Below, piece after piece: positions 12,312 to 20,586 of a stretch of DNA of 35,952 bases. The DNA is from Spirochaetota bacterium (GTDB lineage: Bacteria > Spirochaetota > Spirochaetia > Sphaerochaetales > Sphaerochaetaceae): positions 1 to 35,952 of the forward strand of contig JAEXDQ010000032.1 of NCBI GenBank assembly GCA_023401595.1. Reading direction: 5' to 3'. The number at the start of each line of letters is the position of its first letter. The first letter of the stretch is position 1. The notes beneath the pieces are model-generated. The model searched no databases and was not told the origin of the DNA. It was given only the letters and a program-made list of their open reading frames with translations. The translations under genes and the position numbers were made by a program.

Positions 12312-13229
12312 CTATAGTGTAGCATCGCAAAGTTGATTGCACAACATTTTTGCACGGAAAGTACAGACTTCATCCCCAAACTCAGTTGCAACAGCCAGAC
12401 AGACGGCATTGAACGCCTCGTCATCCAGACTTACCGCATACCAGGCCGCTCCACTGCCTGTAAGTGATCCGAACATATTTCCCGCCGCCTCGCAAGCGGC
12501 GTCAAGCACAGAATAGAAATCCTCGTGTCCGACGGCCTGTGAAAAATCATTATGGAACGGCCAGCGCGAACAGGGCTCCCCGTACAAGCGCTGTATATCC
12601 CGCTCCGAGAACTCAGAAGACCGGTTGCCATCATAGGATTCGGCTCTCCGTTCATCTAGCGCGGAAAAGGCTTTCGCCGTCGATACGCTGAATGAACGGG
12701 GCATCACGACCAATACGTGATATTCTGAAGGCGTCAGCAACGGCGACAGACGTTCTCCACGCCCTTGAGCCCAGGCGGCGGTCGAGCCACAGAGAAAGAA
12801 AGGGACGTCGCTTCCGATTTGAAGCCCCAGGGACATCAGTCCTTCGGCGCCAAGGGATTTTTCAGGAAACAGGGAATCAAGTGCACGAAGAACCGCCGCC
12901 GCGTCGGAAGAACCGCCGCCAAGCCCCGCCTCCGTCGGAATTCTTTTCACACAGTCAATAACGACAGCACAGGAGACGCCGGCATGTCCGCACCACAAGC
13001 GGGCGGCTTCGCTCATGGAATCATCGCCGGAAGGGCAAATCCCCTCCAAGCCTCTGACGACGCAGGAAAAACGGGAAGCCGCATCGACCGTCACGCGAAC
13101 TGTATCATGCAACGAAATCAGTTGGAACAGAGAGGACAAATCGTGATATCCGTCCTCACGTCTGGCGGAAACGGCCAGATGTACGTTGATTTTTGCGAAT
13201 GCCTTCTGGATTGTCGAGCTAGGCAACAT
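12312..13229 (-). CDS. ispE: 4-diphosphocytidyl-2-C-methyl-D-erythritol kinase
   Basis: IspE phosphorylates CDP-methylerythritol with ATP in the MEP (non-mevalonate) isoprenoid pathway. From the start at 13229 it has 305 residues: AFAKINVHLAVSARREDGYH is the family N-terminal block, PTEAGLGGGSSDAAA the GHMP-kinase ATP loop, and SLTGSGAAWYAV the C-terminal GHMP motif. An in-frame ATG at 13241 exists, but it overlaps the -10 box of a good promoter, whereas the ATG at 13229 lies 8 nt after that box; no Shine-Dalgarno is present, so a leaderless message is likely. It is followed by spoVG. Confidence 0.94.
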   Translation of the reverse strand: MLPSSTIQKAFAKINVHLAVSARREDGYHDLSSLFQLISLHDTVRVTVDAASRFSCVVRGLEGICPSGDDSMSEAARLWCGHAGVSCAVVIDCVKRIPTEAGLGGGSSDAAAVLRALDSLFPEKSLGAEGLMSLGLQIGSDVPFFLCGSTAAWAQGRGERLSPLLTPSEYHVLVVMPRSFSVSTAKAFSALDERRAESYDGNRSSEFSERDIQRLYGEPCSRWPFHNDFSQAVGHEDFYSVLDAACEAAGNMFGSLTGSGAAWYAVSLDDEAFNAVCLAVATEFGDEVCTFRAKMLCNQLCDATL

Positions 13230-13236
13230 ATCAGAT

Positions 13237-13265
13237 AGCATAGCAAAGGCAAGGATTGGTGTCGA
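13237..13265 (-). promoter_or_regulatory. ispE promoter, probably giving a leaderless mRNA
   Basis: On the minus strand TCGACA (13260-13265), N17 and TATGCT (13237-13242). The ATG at 13229 begins 8 nt after the -10 box, where transcription should start. Confidence 0.58.
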
Positions 13266-13402
13266 GCCCTAAAAACGACAAGAATGAGGAAATTACCATT
13301 ATCAAGCCCAAGATTTCGTGTACATTGGCATTTTATCACATCAATGGACCTCATAACCGGCACGTAACAATCGGAGATTCCACCGAGCCCCCACTCAGTT
13401 CG

Positions 13403-14149
13403 TCACCAAGCCCCCAGCTCCTCCATACGTTCAACCGTTTTCTCGGCCCATCCATTGTTCGCCTGAGGATTGCCGGGACTTGGATGGATGACCGATCCGA
13501 CGACATACGGGCCGCATCCGGAAGCACACAGGGCTTCGGATATCTTCTGCAGCTTCTGTTGGGCATACTTACCTATGCCGACCAGATATCTGGGAGAGAC
13601 AAGCAGCAGTACATCCTTCAGGTAGTCGTCACAGAGCGCTTCCATCGCCCGTTGTTCATCCTTGGGAAGCTTATCAGGCGTTATATTCTTCGCACGTTTC
13701 CCGCCATCGAGGAAGATGAGCGGACAATAGTTCATGACACAATGGGAGGCGAAGAAATCGGCGGCCGTCCCGAACCGGTCGGACATCAGGCCCCAAAGAC
13801 GTTTACCGCTGACTTCGCTGCGTGTCGTCGAAAATCCGGTCACAGGACGACCGGGGTGTTCCACTGGGGGAGCCGAGACAGGCGCGACTATTCCCATCCA
13901 AGTGCGAACCGCATCGATTTCTCCGAACGGAACCCCGGTCTGGGCCATGCCGAAAGGACCGGGATTCATTCCCAGCATGAAGACGGGGACGTCGGCGTGG
14001 ACATATCGTTCGAGATACTGTCTATGGGGTTCCCAGGCATACGTCAGCGGATCGTAGATGATTCCATCAAAAGAGAAGCGTAGTCGTTCAATTTCATCCC
14101 GAAAACGCAAGGTCCTGTCAACTATCCGTTCTGTGAAAGCGTCGGCCAT
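13403..14149 (-). CDS. SMUG1-type uracil-DNA glycosylase
   Basis: 248 residues from the start at 14149, which has AAGGAGG just upstream; the frame continues to 14251. It removes uracil (and oxidised pyrimidines in the SMUG1 class) from DNA to begin base-excision repair. Diagnostic SMUG1 motifs are seen: MLGMNPGPFGMAQTGVPFGE (active-site loop with the catalytic Asn of GMNPG) and VIHPSPGNPQANNGW (the intercalation loop with catalytic His). NYCPL is the uracil-recognition strand region. SMUG1 is uncommon in bacteria but known in several phyla. It is divergent from the HAD gene at 14250 and upstream of ispE on the same strand. Confidence 0.93.
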   Translation of the reverse strand: MADAFTERIVDRTLRFRDEIERLRFSFDGIIYDPLTYAWEPHRQYLERYVHADVPVFMLGMNPGPFGMAQTGVPFGEIDAVRTWMGIVAPVSAPPVEHPGRPVTGFSTTRSEVSGKRLWGLMSDRFGTAADFFASHCVMNYCPLIFLDGGKRAKNITPDKLPKDEQRAMEALCDDYLKDVLLLVSPRYLVGIGKYAQQKLQKISEALCASGCGPYVVGSVIHPSPGNPQANNGWAEKTVERMEELGAW

Positions 14150-14214
14150 CCGTCCTCCTTCCGGTACGCATCCAACCGCACCAGATTTTCGAATCATACC
14201 AGAAAGCCCCCCTA

Positions 14215-14243
14215 TAGGCAAACATAAGGAAATCCCGTATCTT
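14215..14243 (+). promoter_or_regulatory. Promoter of the HAD gene, probably leaderless
   Basis: TAGGCA (14215-14220), N17 and TATCTT (14238-14243). The ATG at 14250 is 7 nt after the -10 box, so transcription would begin on or next to the start codon. The -35 is weak. Confidence 0.42.
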
Positions 14244-14249
14244 ATCCAC

Positions 14250-15020
14250 ATGGAACTTTCACCGACACATCAACAGGAACTGAAGGGGATCATCTTCGAC
14301 AAAGACGGAACCCTGTTCAACTACCGGCTTGTCTGGAAAGACGTCCTGAGCGCCACGGTCTCCGCAGTACTCTCCGCCATGGGAAAGGCCGACACACCGC
14401 AGTTGCATGCCAGTTTCCTTACCTTGCTGGGAATCACCCCTACCGGAGTGAACCCTCAAGGACTTGTGTTCTCGCACAAACGCTACAAGACCTTCTTCAA
14501 GATGTTCGGATTCTGTATACGCCACCGTATTAATCTCTTCGTCGTCCCCGCACAATACAAGAAAGCTTTGAGAAGTACGCAGAAACAGATCGTCCACACG
14601 TTGGAAACCATGGATTTCACCCCGCAGGTGGCGTTGTTCACACGGTTGAAAAGTCATGGTTACCGCATCGGTATCATTACCAGCGACACCGCTGAATCCT
14701 GCGAGGTATTCCTCGCCCATATGGGGCTGATGCCTCTGGTGGATTTTGTCGCGACCCGCGATCATGAGATGAAGAGGAAACCGCATCCTGAAGCTTTCCA
14801 AGAGTTCTGCCGTCTGATGGAACTCACGCCTAGGCAGGTGGCCGTGGTCGGGGATACGGACACGGACATGCTGTTCGCCCGTCGAAGCAAGGCCGGCTAT
14901 AGAGTGGCGGTCCTGTCAGGCAGCAACGACGCTGCGAAACTGAGCCGTTTTGCACATGTAGTCTACCCCGATATCTTTTCCATCAACGACGACGCCAGGT
15001 TCTTTCCGGACAACCGCTGA
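14250..15020 (+). CDS. HAD-superfamily phosphatase (phosphoglycolate-phosphatase-like)
   Basis: 256 residues from ATG 14250. HAD motifs in order: motif I GIIFDKDGTLFNY (nucleophile Asp and acid/base Asp), motif II IGIITSDT, motif III Lys in KRKPHPEAFQEF, and motif IV VAVVGDTDTDML. A helical cap lies between motifs I and II, so it is a subfamily I (beta-phosphoglucomutase/Gph-type) enzyme; the substrate cannot be read from sequence. The frame runs further left to 14058 over the opposite-strand uracil-DNA glycosylase gene, but that part is a shadow. No convincing SD is present (AAGGA is 19 nt away), while a -10 box ends 6 nt before the ATG, suggesting leaderless translation. Confidence 0.85.
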   Translation: MELSPTHQQELKGIIFDKDGTLFNYRLVWKDVLSATVSAVLSAMGKADTPQLHASFLTLLGITPTGVNPQGLVFSHKRYKTFFKMFGFCIRHRINLFVVPAQYKKALRSTQKQIVHTLETMDFTPQVALFTRLKSHGYRIGIITSDTAESCEVFLAHMGLMPLVDFVATRDHEMKRKPHPEAFQEFCRLMELTPRQVAVVGDTDTDMLFARRSKAGYRVAVLSGSNDAAKLSRFAHVVYPDIFSINDDARFFPDNR

Positions 15021-15179
15021 AACCGCGGTATCGGAACGACGCCCCCTCCGCAGAAAGCCATCCTCCGAACGAGAAACGTCCATTACCGCCGAATCAGAAC
15101 GGCCCTATCCGCCAACATCTATCCAAGCCCCATTCTGTAACTACCCTCCACCGGTATCCTACCCACCGGTACATATCAG

Positions 15180-15303
15180 CCGGCCCATATCGGTATCGGC
15201 CGCCCATCGGTATCGGTTCATATCCCTCCCGCCCTTATCTACCGGCCCATATCGGTATCGGCCGTCCATCGGTATCGGTTCATATCCTCCCGTCCCTATA
15301 CAG
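15180..15303. repeat. Two tandem 62-bp repeats
   Basis: The unit beginning CCGGCCCATATCGGTATCGG starts at 15180 and again at 15242, with a few substitutions and a small deletion near the end of the second copy. Inside the unit the 10-mer CGGTATCGGY recurs, so there is a finer sub-period. The 62-bp unit is not a multiple of three, arguing against coding. Confidence 0.85.
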
Positions 15304-15336
15304 CCCCCCCTATACAGACCTCCATCGGCAACCGCC

Positions 15337-15384
15337 CATCATCCCAATCGTTCATCATCCCAATCGTTCATCATCCCGATTGTC
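15337..15384. repeat. Three tandem 16-bp repeats
   Basis: CATCATCCCAATCGTT is exact at 15337-15352 and 15353-15368; the third copy (15369-15384) differs at the end. Confidence 0.9.
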
Positions 15385-15523
15385 CATTGAGTCCGTAACA
15401 AAGGCCGTGCGGAGGAATCGCATGAGGCAGATCATCGACAAAAACAATTCAGCCCCGACGGTACAGCGGGGAACACCGTTTCCGACAGGAATGCACAGCA
15501 GCATACACATCCCTACCGGAGCA

Positions 15524-15535
15524 GGGGGGGGGGGG
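15524..15535. repeat. 12-base poly-G tract
   Basis: Twelve consecutive G lie about 108 bp upstream of the TTGACA at 15643 and 218 bp before the acyl-CoA ligase start. Such tracts are slippage-prone. Confidence 0.95.
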
Positions 15536-15752
15536 AAAAGGTCATTGGAGCGCCAACCATATCCCATATTGTCGATATCTATGCTGATAGTAATAATCTA
15601 CTATAAAATTATTTCTTTATTTTACTATAAATTAATCTGTTATTGACATTCGTAATATATTCTGTAAAAATTGAAGAAGAAGTAAAATAATCAGATGATA
15701 GTTAGAACATACCATGTGCTGAAACACAGGGAAATAAAGGATTGCATATCGA

Positions 15753-17492
15753 ATGACACATTCATGGGAAGAGCTAGACGCCTACCGAGGTAGCCTGTTC
15801 ACGGGAGCGTGGCCGACGATTCCTGAGCTTTTTGAGATTTCTCTCAGCAAGTTCCCAGAGAGAAACTGCTTCACTACTTTCGACCCAAATCGCAAAACCA
15901 TGTCCTACAGGGAGGTCTACGACCACCTGTTGAGAATTTCCAGCTATCTGCAGGAAGCAGGATTGAAAAAAGGCGACAGGGTAATCATCAACGGCAAGAA
16001 CTCCCCCCAATGGGGACTCGCATATCTGGCGGTCATGTTCGCGGGCGGCGTCGTGGTGCCTTTGGATAATCAGATGCCCCAGGAACGGATAACGACGCTG
16101 AGCTGTTTCTGCGAGGCGACGTTCCTCTTCGGCGATTTTGATGTGATCCAGAGGATTCCCGAGGATGAATCGTGGTTCAGGATGCTCAAGGGAGCGTTCA
16201 CGCTCAAAGGCCATAGCGACAGATGCCCATCCATCATGGAGATACAACCGAAAGCCATCCATAAGCCTGCTCGCTGCGCTTGCGACGATCTCGCTGCGAT
16301 ACTTTTTACAAGCGGAACCACCGGAAACGAGAAAGGAGCCATGCTCTCCCACGCCAATATCGTCAGCGACGTCTTCCAGGCCTGTGACGGGATATTTCTG
16401 CATGTCACAGAAAAAGACGTACTCTACGCCCTGCTTCCGTTGCATCATAGCTATTGCTGTACGGCGGTATTTCTCGAAGCGATCAAGCATGGAGCGGAAT
16501 GTGTGTTCGGACACGGCATCATTGTCAGCAAGATGCTCAACGACATGAAACAGGGACAGGTGACCGTATTCATGGCGATTCCTCTCCTCTACAACAAGCT
16601 CCTCGCCGGTTTGATGAAGAAAGTCCGTGAAAAAGGACGGCTCGCCTATGCGTTGATCCGGTCGCTCATGTGGATCAACGGAGTTTTAAAAAAGACCTTC
16701 CATATCAACCCGGGAAGACGATGGTTCAAGCCGTTGCTTTCCGGTCTGGGAATGGACCACAATAGGATATGCATCTGCGGCGCAGGGCCGCTCTCCCCCA
16801 AGGTGTTCCATCAGTACCAGCAGCTCGGGCTCGACTTCATACAGGGGTACGGCCTGACCGAGACGAGCCCGATCCTCACACTGAATCCGATCAGCAGGTT
16901 CAGGATCAAATCAGTGGGAATGTGTTTCCCATTGGTCGACATGAAGATCGATGAACCGGACCTGTTCGGCGTCGGAGAAGTACTTGTGAAGGGCCCGAAC
17001 ATCTGCAAGGGCTACTACAAGGACGAAGCGAACACAAAAGCGCTGTTTACCGACGACGGATACCTGAGAACGGGGGATCTCGGCTCCTTGGACAAGGAAA
17101 AATACCTCTATCTCAAGGGACGTGCGAAGAATCTCATAGTCACGGAAGGCGGGAAGAACGTCTATCCGGAAGAAATCGAGGATATGTTCCAGCTGTATCC
17201 ACAGATCGACCAGATATTGATCCGCGGCTACATGGAGAAGAAAGACCTGAAGGCAGAGGGTATCGAAGCGGTAGTCCATCCCAGCGAAGAATACTACAAG
17301 GGCAAGGCTCTCGACGGCAAGGAAGTCCGCGACGAAATCGAACAGATCATCCATGACGTGAACCAGAAGCTCGTCGCCTACAAGAAAATCACCAAGACGA
17401 CGATCCTTGACAAACCGATGGCCATGACCAGCACGAAGAAGATTCAGCGCAACAAAGTGCTGAGAACCGCGCAGGCGATACTGCATATCTGA
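15753..17492 (+). CDS. Long-chain acyl-CoA synthetase (AMP-forming)
   Basis: 579 residues. It activates a carboxylic acid, probably a fatty acid, to acyl-AMP and then acyl-CoA. ANL-superfamily motifs in order: LAAILFTSGTTGNEKGAMLS (P-loop-like A3), GYGLTETSPI (A5), LRTGDLGSLDKEKYLYLKGR (A7/A8), and the C-terminal catalytic Lys in AMTSTKKIQRNKV (A10). The N-terminal segment matches the FadD-like class rather than acetyl-CoA synthetase. AAAGGA lies about 12 nt before the start. A TTGACA at 15643-15648 with a poor TAAAAA downstream may be its promoter. It is a single-gene unit between the repeat region and mtaD; the 12-G tract upstream might modulate its expression. Confidence 0.9.
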   Translation: MTHSWEELDAYRGSLFTGAWPTIPELFEISLSKFPERNCFTTFDPNRKTMSYREVYDHLLRISSYLQEAGLKKGDRVIINGKNSPQWGLAYLAVMFAGGVVVPLDNQMPQERITTLSCFCEATFLFGDFDVIQRIPEDESWFRMLKGAFTLKGHSDRCPSIMEIQPKAIHKPARCACDDLAAILFTSGTTGNEKGAMLSHANIVSDVFQACDGIFLHVTEKDVLYALLPLHHSYCCTAVFLEAIKHGAECVFGHGIIVSKMLNDMKQGQVTVFMAIPLLYNKLLAGLMKKVREKGRLAYALIRSLMWINGVLKKTFHINPGRRWFKPLLSGLGMDHNRICICGAGPLSPKVFHQYQQLGLDFIQGYGLTETSPILTLNPISRFRIKSVGMCFPLVDMKIDEPDLFGVGEVLVKGPNICKGYYKDEANTKALFTDDGYLRTGDLGSLDKEKYLYLKGRAKNLIVTEGGKNVYPEEIEDMFQLYPQIDQILIRGYMEKKDLKAEGIEAVVHPSEEYYKGKALDGKEVRDEIEQIIHDVNQKLVAYKKITKTTILDKPMAMTSTKKIQRNKVLRTAQAILHI

Positions 17493-17574
17493 AATTCTTC
17501 ATCGATCGCACAAGCCTCCGCTTTGAAACCATGCGCTATACTCTACCGGCAAGACGTGACAGGAGTCGGCCTCC

Positions 17575-18885
17575 ATGGTACACTGTGCAACCATGAAGAC
17601 ACTCATTAAAAACGTTCTGATCATTCCCATGACCGACAGGAACCTGTCCTTGCAAGGCGATCTTGGCATCGATGGAAGCAGAATCGCCTTCGTGGGAACG
17701 CCGCGGACACCGTTCACAGCAGATTCCGTCATCGACGGAACCGGAATGATAGCGATGCCGTCCCTTGTGAACGCCCATACGCATCTGTGCATGGAGCTGA
17801 TGCGAAACTACAAGGATACCTGCGCGAACCTACAGGGCTGGCTGGGGGAGATATTCCCGATCGAGGACAAGCTGACGGCCTCCGACATCAGAGTCGTATC
17901 TACCATGGGAATCGCGGAACTGATCAAAAGCGGTACCACTACGTTCGCTGACATGTACTTTTTCGCCCATGAAACCGCCCAGGCGGTCTTGGACGCAGGA
18001 ATCCGGGCCTGTCTCGGCCTGACGCTTTTCGGCGGCCTCGAGGACACGAAGCAGAGGATCGCAGAACGCCTGCCGGCCATGGAAGCGGTGGCGAATCAAG
18101 CGGATGGAAGAATCAGGATCGACATAGCCCCGCATGCGATCTATACATGCAGCGCCGATACATACCGGTACGCACATGATTATGCGAAGGCAAATGGGGT
18201 GGCGTTGCATACGCATCTGAGCGAAACCCGACAGGAGGTGGAGGATTCTCTTCGGAACAATGGAAAGACTCCGTGCAGCTATCTTGATTCGCTCGGATGT
18301 TTCGACGGAATAAAAACATATCTCGCCCATTGCGTACATCTCACGGACGATGAAACAGCGTCCCTTGTCCGCCATGACGCCGGTGTGGTCCACAATCCCA
18401 CCAGCAACTGCAAGCTTGCCAGCGGAATCGCGCCTGTGGCGAAAATGCGCGAGGCAGGCCTGAAGCTGGCCCTTGGAACCGACGGAGCGAGCAGCAACAA
18501 CAACCTCAACCTATTTGAAGAAATGCATGTCGCATCGTTGCTCAGTACGGTTTCGACCGGAGATACGCTATCCCTCCCGCCTTACGACGCCCTGAGGATG
18601 GCGACGATCGGCGGCGCGGAGGTTTTGGGTCTCGATTCAGCGATAGGGACTCTGGAGCAGGGAAAGGAGGCCGACCTGATTCTCGTCGACACACGGAAAA
18701 GCCACTTGACGCCGTTGAACAATCCGTTTTCAGCCCTCGTGTTCGCCGCGCAGGCATCGGATGTCGATACAGTATTCTGCAAAGGAAGACTGTTGATGCA
18801 GGGGCGGAAGCTGACGACGGTCGATGAAGCCGAGGCGATGCGGACGACGAACGCTTGCTGGAAGGATATCCTGGCAAGACCCTGA
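17575..18885 (+). CDS. mtaD: 5'-methylthioadenosine/S-adenosylhomocysteine deaminase
   Basis: 436 residues from ATG 17575 (AGGAG 9 nt upstream); ATG 17593 would give 430 residues and the usual family N-terminus, so the start is not certain. It is an amidohydrolase of the MtaD/TrzN-like family: metal ligands in VNAHTHLCMEL, HTHLSET and HCVHL, and Asp in LGTDGASSNNNLNLFEEM, the last a typical MtaD block. It deaminates MTA (and SAH) to the inosine forms. The mtnA gene follows 48 nt later, so the pair suggests a route from MTA through methylthioinosine to methylthioribose-1-phosphate, which would need a phosphorylase not found in the window. Confidence 0.9.
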   Translation: MVHCATMKTLIKNVLIIPMTDRNLSLQGDLGIDGSRIAFVGTPRTPFTADSVIDGTGMIAMPSLVNAHTHLCMELMRNYKDTCANLQGWLGEIFPIEDKLTASDIRVVSTMGIAELIKSGTTTFADMYFFAHETAQAVLDAGIRACLGLTLFGGLEDTKQRIAERLPAMEAVANQADGRIRIDIAPHAIYTCSADTYRYAHDYAKANGVALHTHLSETRQEVEDSLRNNGKTPCSYLDSLGCFDGIKTYLAHCVHLTDDETASLVRHDAGVVHNPTSNCKLASGIAPVAKMREAGLKLALGTDGASSNNNLNLFEEMHVASLLSTVSTGDTLSLPPYDALRMATIGGAEVLGLDSAIGTLEQGKEADLILVDTRKSHLTPLNNPFSALVFAAQASDVDTVFCKGRLLMQGRKLTTVDEAEAMRTTNACWKDILARP

Positions 18886-18933
18886 GGGCCTGCGCAGGTT
18901 CCCATATATCAATGAAAAGGATGGTGACGTCAT

Positions 18934-20004
18934 ATGGATGAAACTTTTATCACACTGGAATACAAGGACGGCGCGTTGCACTTGATCGACCAAAGGTTGC
19001 TGCCAGCCAGGTTCGAGATATTCGTATGCAAGGATTATCGGGATGTGGAGTTCGCGATCAGGGACATGGTGGTCAGGGGGGCTCCCGCTATCGGCGCCAC
19101 CGCGGCATATGGGGTCTATATGGCGGCGGAAGAATTCGCTTCAGCGTATTGCGCGGACCGGAAAAAATTCGACAGCGACATGGAGACTGCCTGTACGTTC
19201 CTCAATGCGTCTCGGCCGACCGCCGTCAACCTGGCCTGGGCGATAGACCGGATGAGGAAGACGCTTGCTCATAGGGACTGGCCGTCCGCCGACGCCATGC
19301 TCAAGGCGCTCAAGGACGAAGCCGACGCGATCCGGGCGGAGGATATCGCCGTCAACAAGCAGATGAGCCGGATTGGAGCCGAAGTCGTTCCCCAAGGAGC
19401 CACGATCCTGACACATTGCAACACCGGCGCATTGGCCACCGCAGGCTGGGGCACTGCGCTGGGAGTGATCAAGCAGGCGTTCTATGACGGAAAAGGAATT
19501 TTTGTATATGCGGACGAAACCAGGCCGCGCTTCCAGGGCGCAAGGCTTACCGCCTGGGAACTAGTGCAAGCGAAGATACCAAGCAAGCTGATACCGGACA
19601 GCGCCGCCGCTACGTTGATCCGGGACGGAAAGATAGATCTGGTGATACTTGGAGGAGACCGGGTAGCCGCGAACGGAGATGTCGCGAACAAGCTGGGGAC
19701 GTTCGCATTGTCCGTCATCTGCAAGGAATACGGAGTACCGTTCTACAGCGTGGTCCCTGTATCGACCATTGACTTCTCAATCGCAAGCGGCGCCGATATT
19801 CCTATCGAAGAGCGGGATCCTTCGGAGGTCACGCATCCCGGCGGCGTTCAGGTTGCTCCGTTGGAGATGGAAGTCTACAACCCCTGTTTCGATGTCACAC
19901 CGCACCAGAACATTACCGGAATCATTACGGAAGCCGGTATCATCAGGCCGCCGTTCAAGGAGAACATCGAAAAAATCCGTCAGGGAATCAGATTGGGAAT
20001 GTGA
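18934..20004 (+). CDS. mtnA: S-methyl-5-thioribose-1-phosphate isomerase
   Basis: 356 residues. MtnA converts methylthioribose-1-phosphate to the ribulose form in methionine salvage. Family blocks: VRGAPAIGATAAYGVYMAAE near the N-terminus, AVNLAWAIDRM, ILTHCNTGALATAGWGTALG with the catalytic Cys, DETRPRFQGARLTAWEL, and LGGDRVAANGDVANKLGTFA with the catalytic Asp. AAGGATGGTG lies before the start. It is cotranscribed with mtaD. A strong terminator follows. No mtnK, mtnB, mtnC or aldolase genes are nearby, so the rest of the pathway is elsewhere or ends in a shunt. Confidence 0.96.
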   Translation: MDETFITLEYKDGALHLIDQRLLPARFEIFVCKDYRDVEFAIRDMVVRGAPAIGATAAYGVYMAAEEFASAYCADRKKFDSDMETACTFLNASRPTAVNLAWAIDRMRKTLAHRDWPSADAMLKALKDEADAIRAEDIAVNKQMSRIGAEVVPQGATILTHCNTGALATAGWGTALGVIKQAFYDGKGIFVYADETRPRFQGARLTAWELVQAKIPSKLIPDSAAATLIRDGKIDLVILGGDRVAANGDVANKLGTFALSVICKEYGVPFYSVVPVSTIDFSIASGADIPIEERDPSEVTHPGGVQVAPLEMEVYNPCFDVTPHQNITGIITEAGIIRPPFKENIEKIRQGIRLGM

Positions 20005-20031
20005 TGTAATATTCAGTTCTTCATGCAATCA

Positions 20032-20069
20032 GAGCCGCCACAGGAGTATCCTGCGGCGGTTCTCTTATT
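20032..20069 (+). terminator. Terminator after mtnA
   Basis: GAGCCGCC (20032-20039) pairs with GGCGGTTC (20055-20062); an inner CAGGA/TCCTG stem extends it, followed by a modest T-rich tail. Confidence 0.75.
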
Positions 20070-20586
20070 GTATACTGTAAATTTTTTGCATTTTTATGCA
20101 TTTTTATTCATGAAGTTAATTTTGTTGTTTCCTCAAAGAAAAAACAAAAGGTTGAGTATTCCAGCAACCCTACCCTATGATTATTTGTAAAATCCAAGAT
20201 TTTACGGTTTGACGCATTTTTTTCATATTGATTTTTTGTTTTTCGCAATGCTTTACCAATTCCAATCGAATCAGTATAGTCGGTTGCAATGGCTTTGGCT
20301 ACCAAGGAAGGAATACGATACACACCGCCAAAGTCAACTTGACGTCAAGGACGAACTGTTTGAGGAAAATTGAAGTCAGATACTAGGCGATACCCGCTGA
20401 ATGCACTCAGAATCGTCATGCCCTCCAGCCCTGCGTGATCGATCGACCATTTGATCGCCCTCGGCGGAGCGCAAGCGATATCGGAGAAACCATGTACTGC
20501 CCGGTCGGGGGCATACAGGAACGTTCGGGTAGGGACGCCGCCGCATCCAAGCTCCAATATCCAGGAAAACAGGAAGGAGTACTATA
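20070..20586. other. AT-rich intergenic stretch upstream of gdhA
   Basis: No supported gene. 20080-20340 is clearly AT-richer than the backbone, includes two tandem GCATTTTTAT units (20088-20107), and has a 71-codon minus-strand frame (20108-20323) that I cannot assign. 20340-20586 returns to high GC and starts with the palindrome TTGACGTCAA (20339-20348). Short minus-strand frames there (such as 20345-20557) have no recognisable family. It could hold a remnant of a lost gene plus the gdhA control region. Confidence 0.45.

Larger units (their letters stand above)
15021..15752. other. Gene-free repeat-rich stretch
   Basis: No credible gene is seen in 730 bp. It holds two copies of a 62-bp tandem repeat (15180-15303), three copies of a 16-bp repeat (15337-15384), a 12-G tract (15524-15535) and then an AT-rich promoter-like zone with TTGACA at 15643-15648. 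An 88-codon open frame at 15380-15646 runs through the repeats and the G tract, has no family resemblance and is probably spurious. Confidence 0.6.

Noticed and set aside
15380..15646. 88-codon plus-strand frame in the repeat region
   Set aside because: It crosses tandem repeats and a 12-G tract, has a composition-driven sequence and no family resemblance or coding signature.
20108..20323. 71-codon minus-strand frame upstream of gdhA
   Set aside because: AT-rich frame with no recognisable domain and no clear ribosome site; kept only as part of the intergenic description.
20345..20557. Minus-strand frame with a protein-like stretch next to gdhA
   Set aside because: No family recognised and several competing frames; possibly a fragment, but not supportable as a gene.
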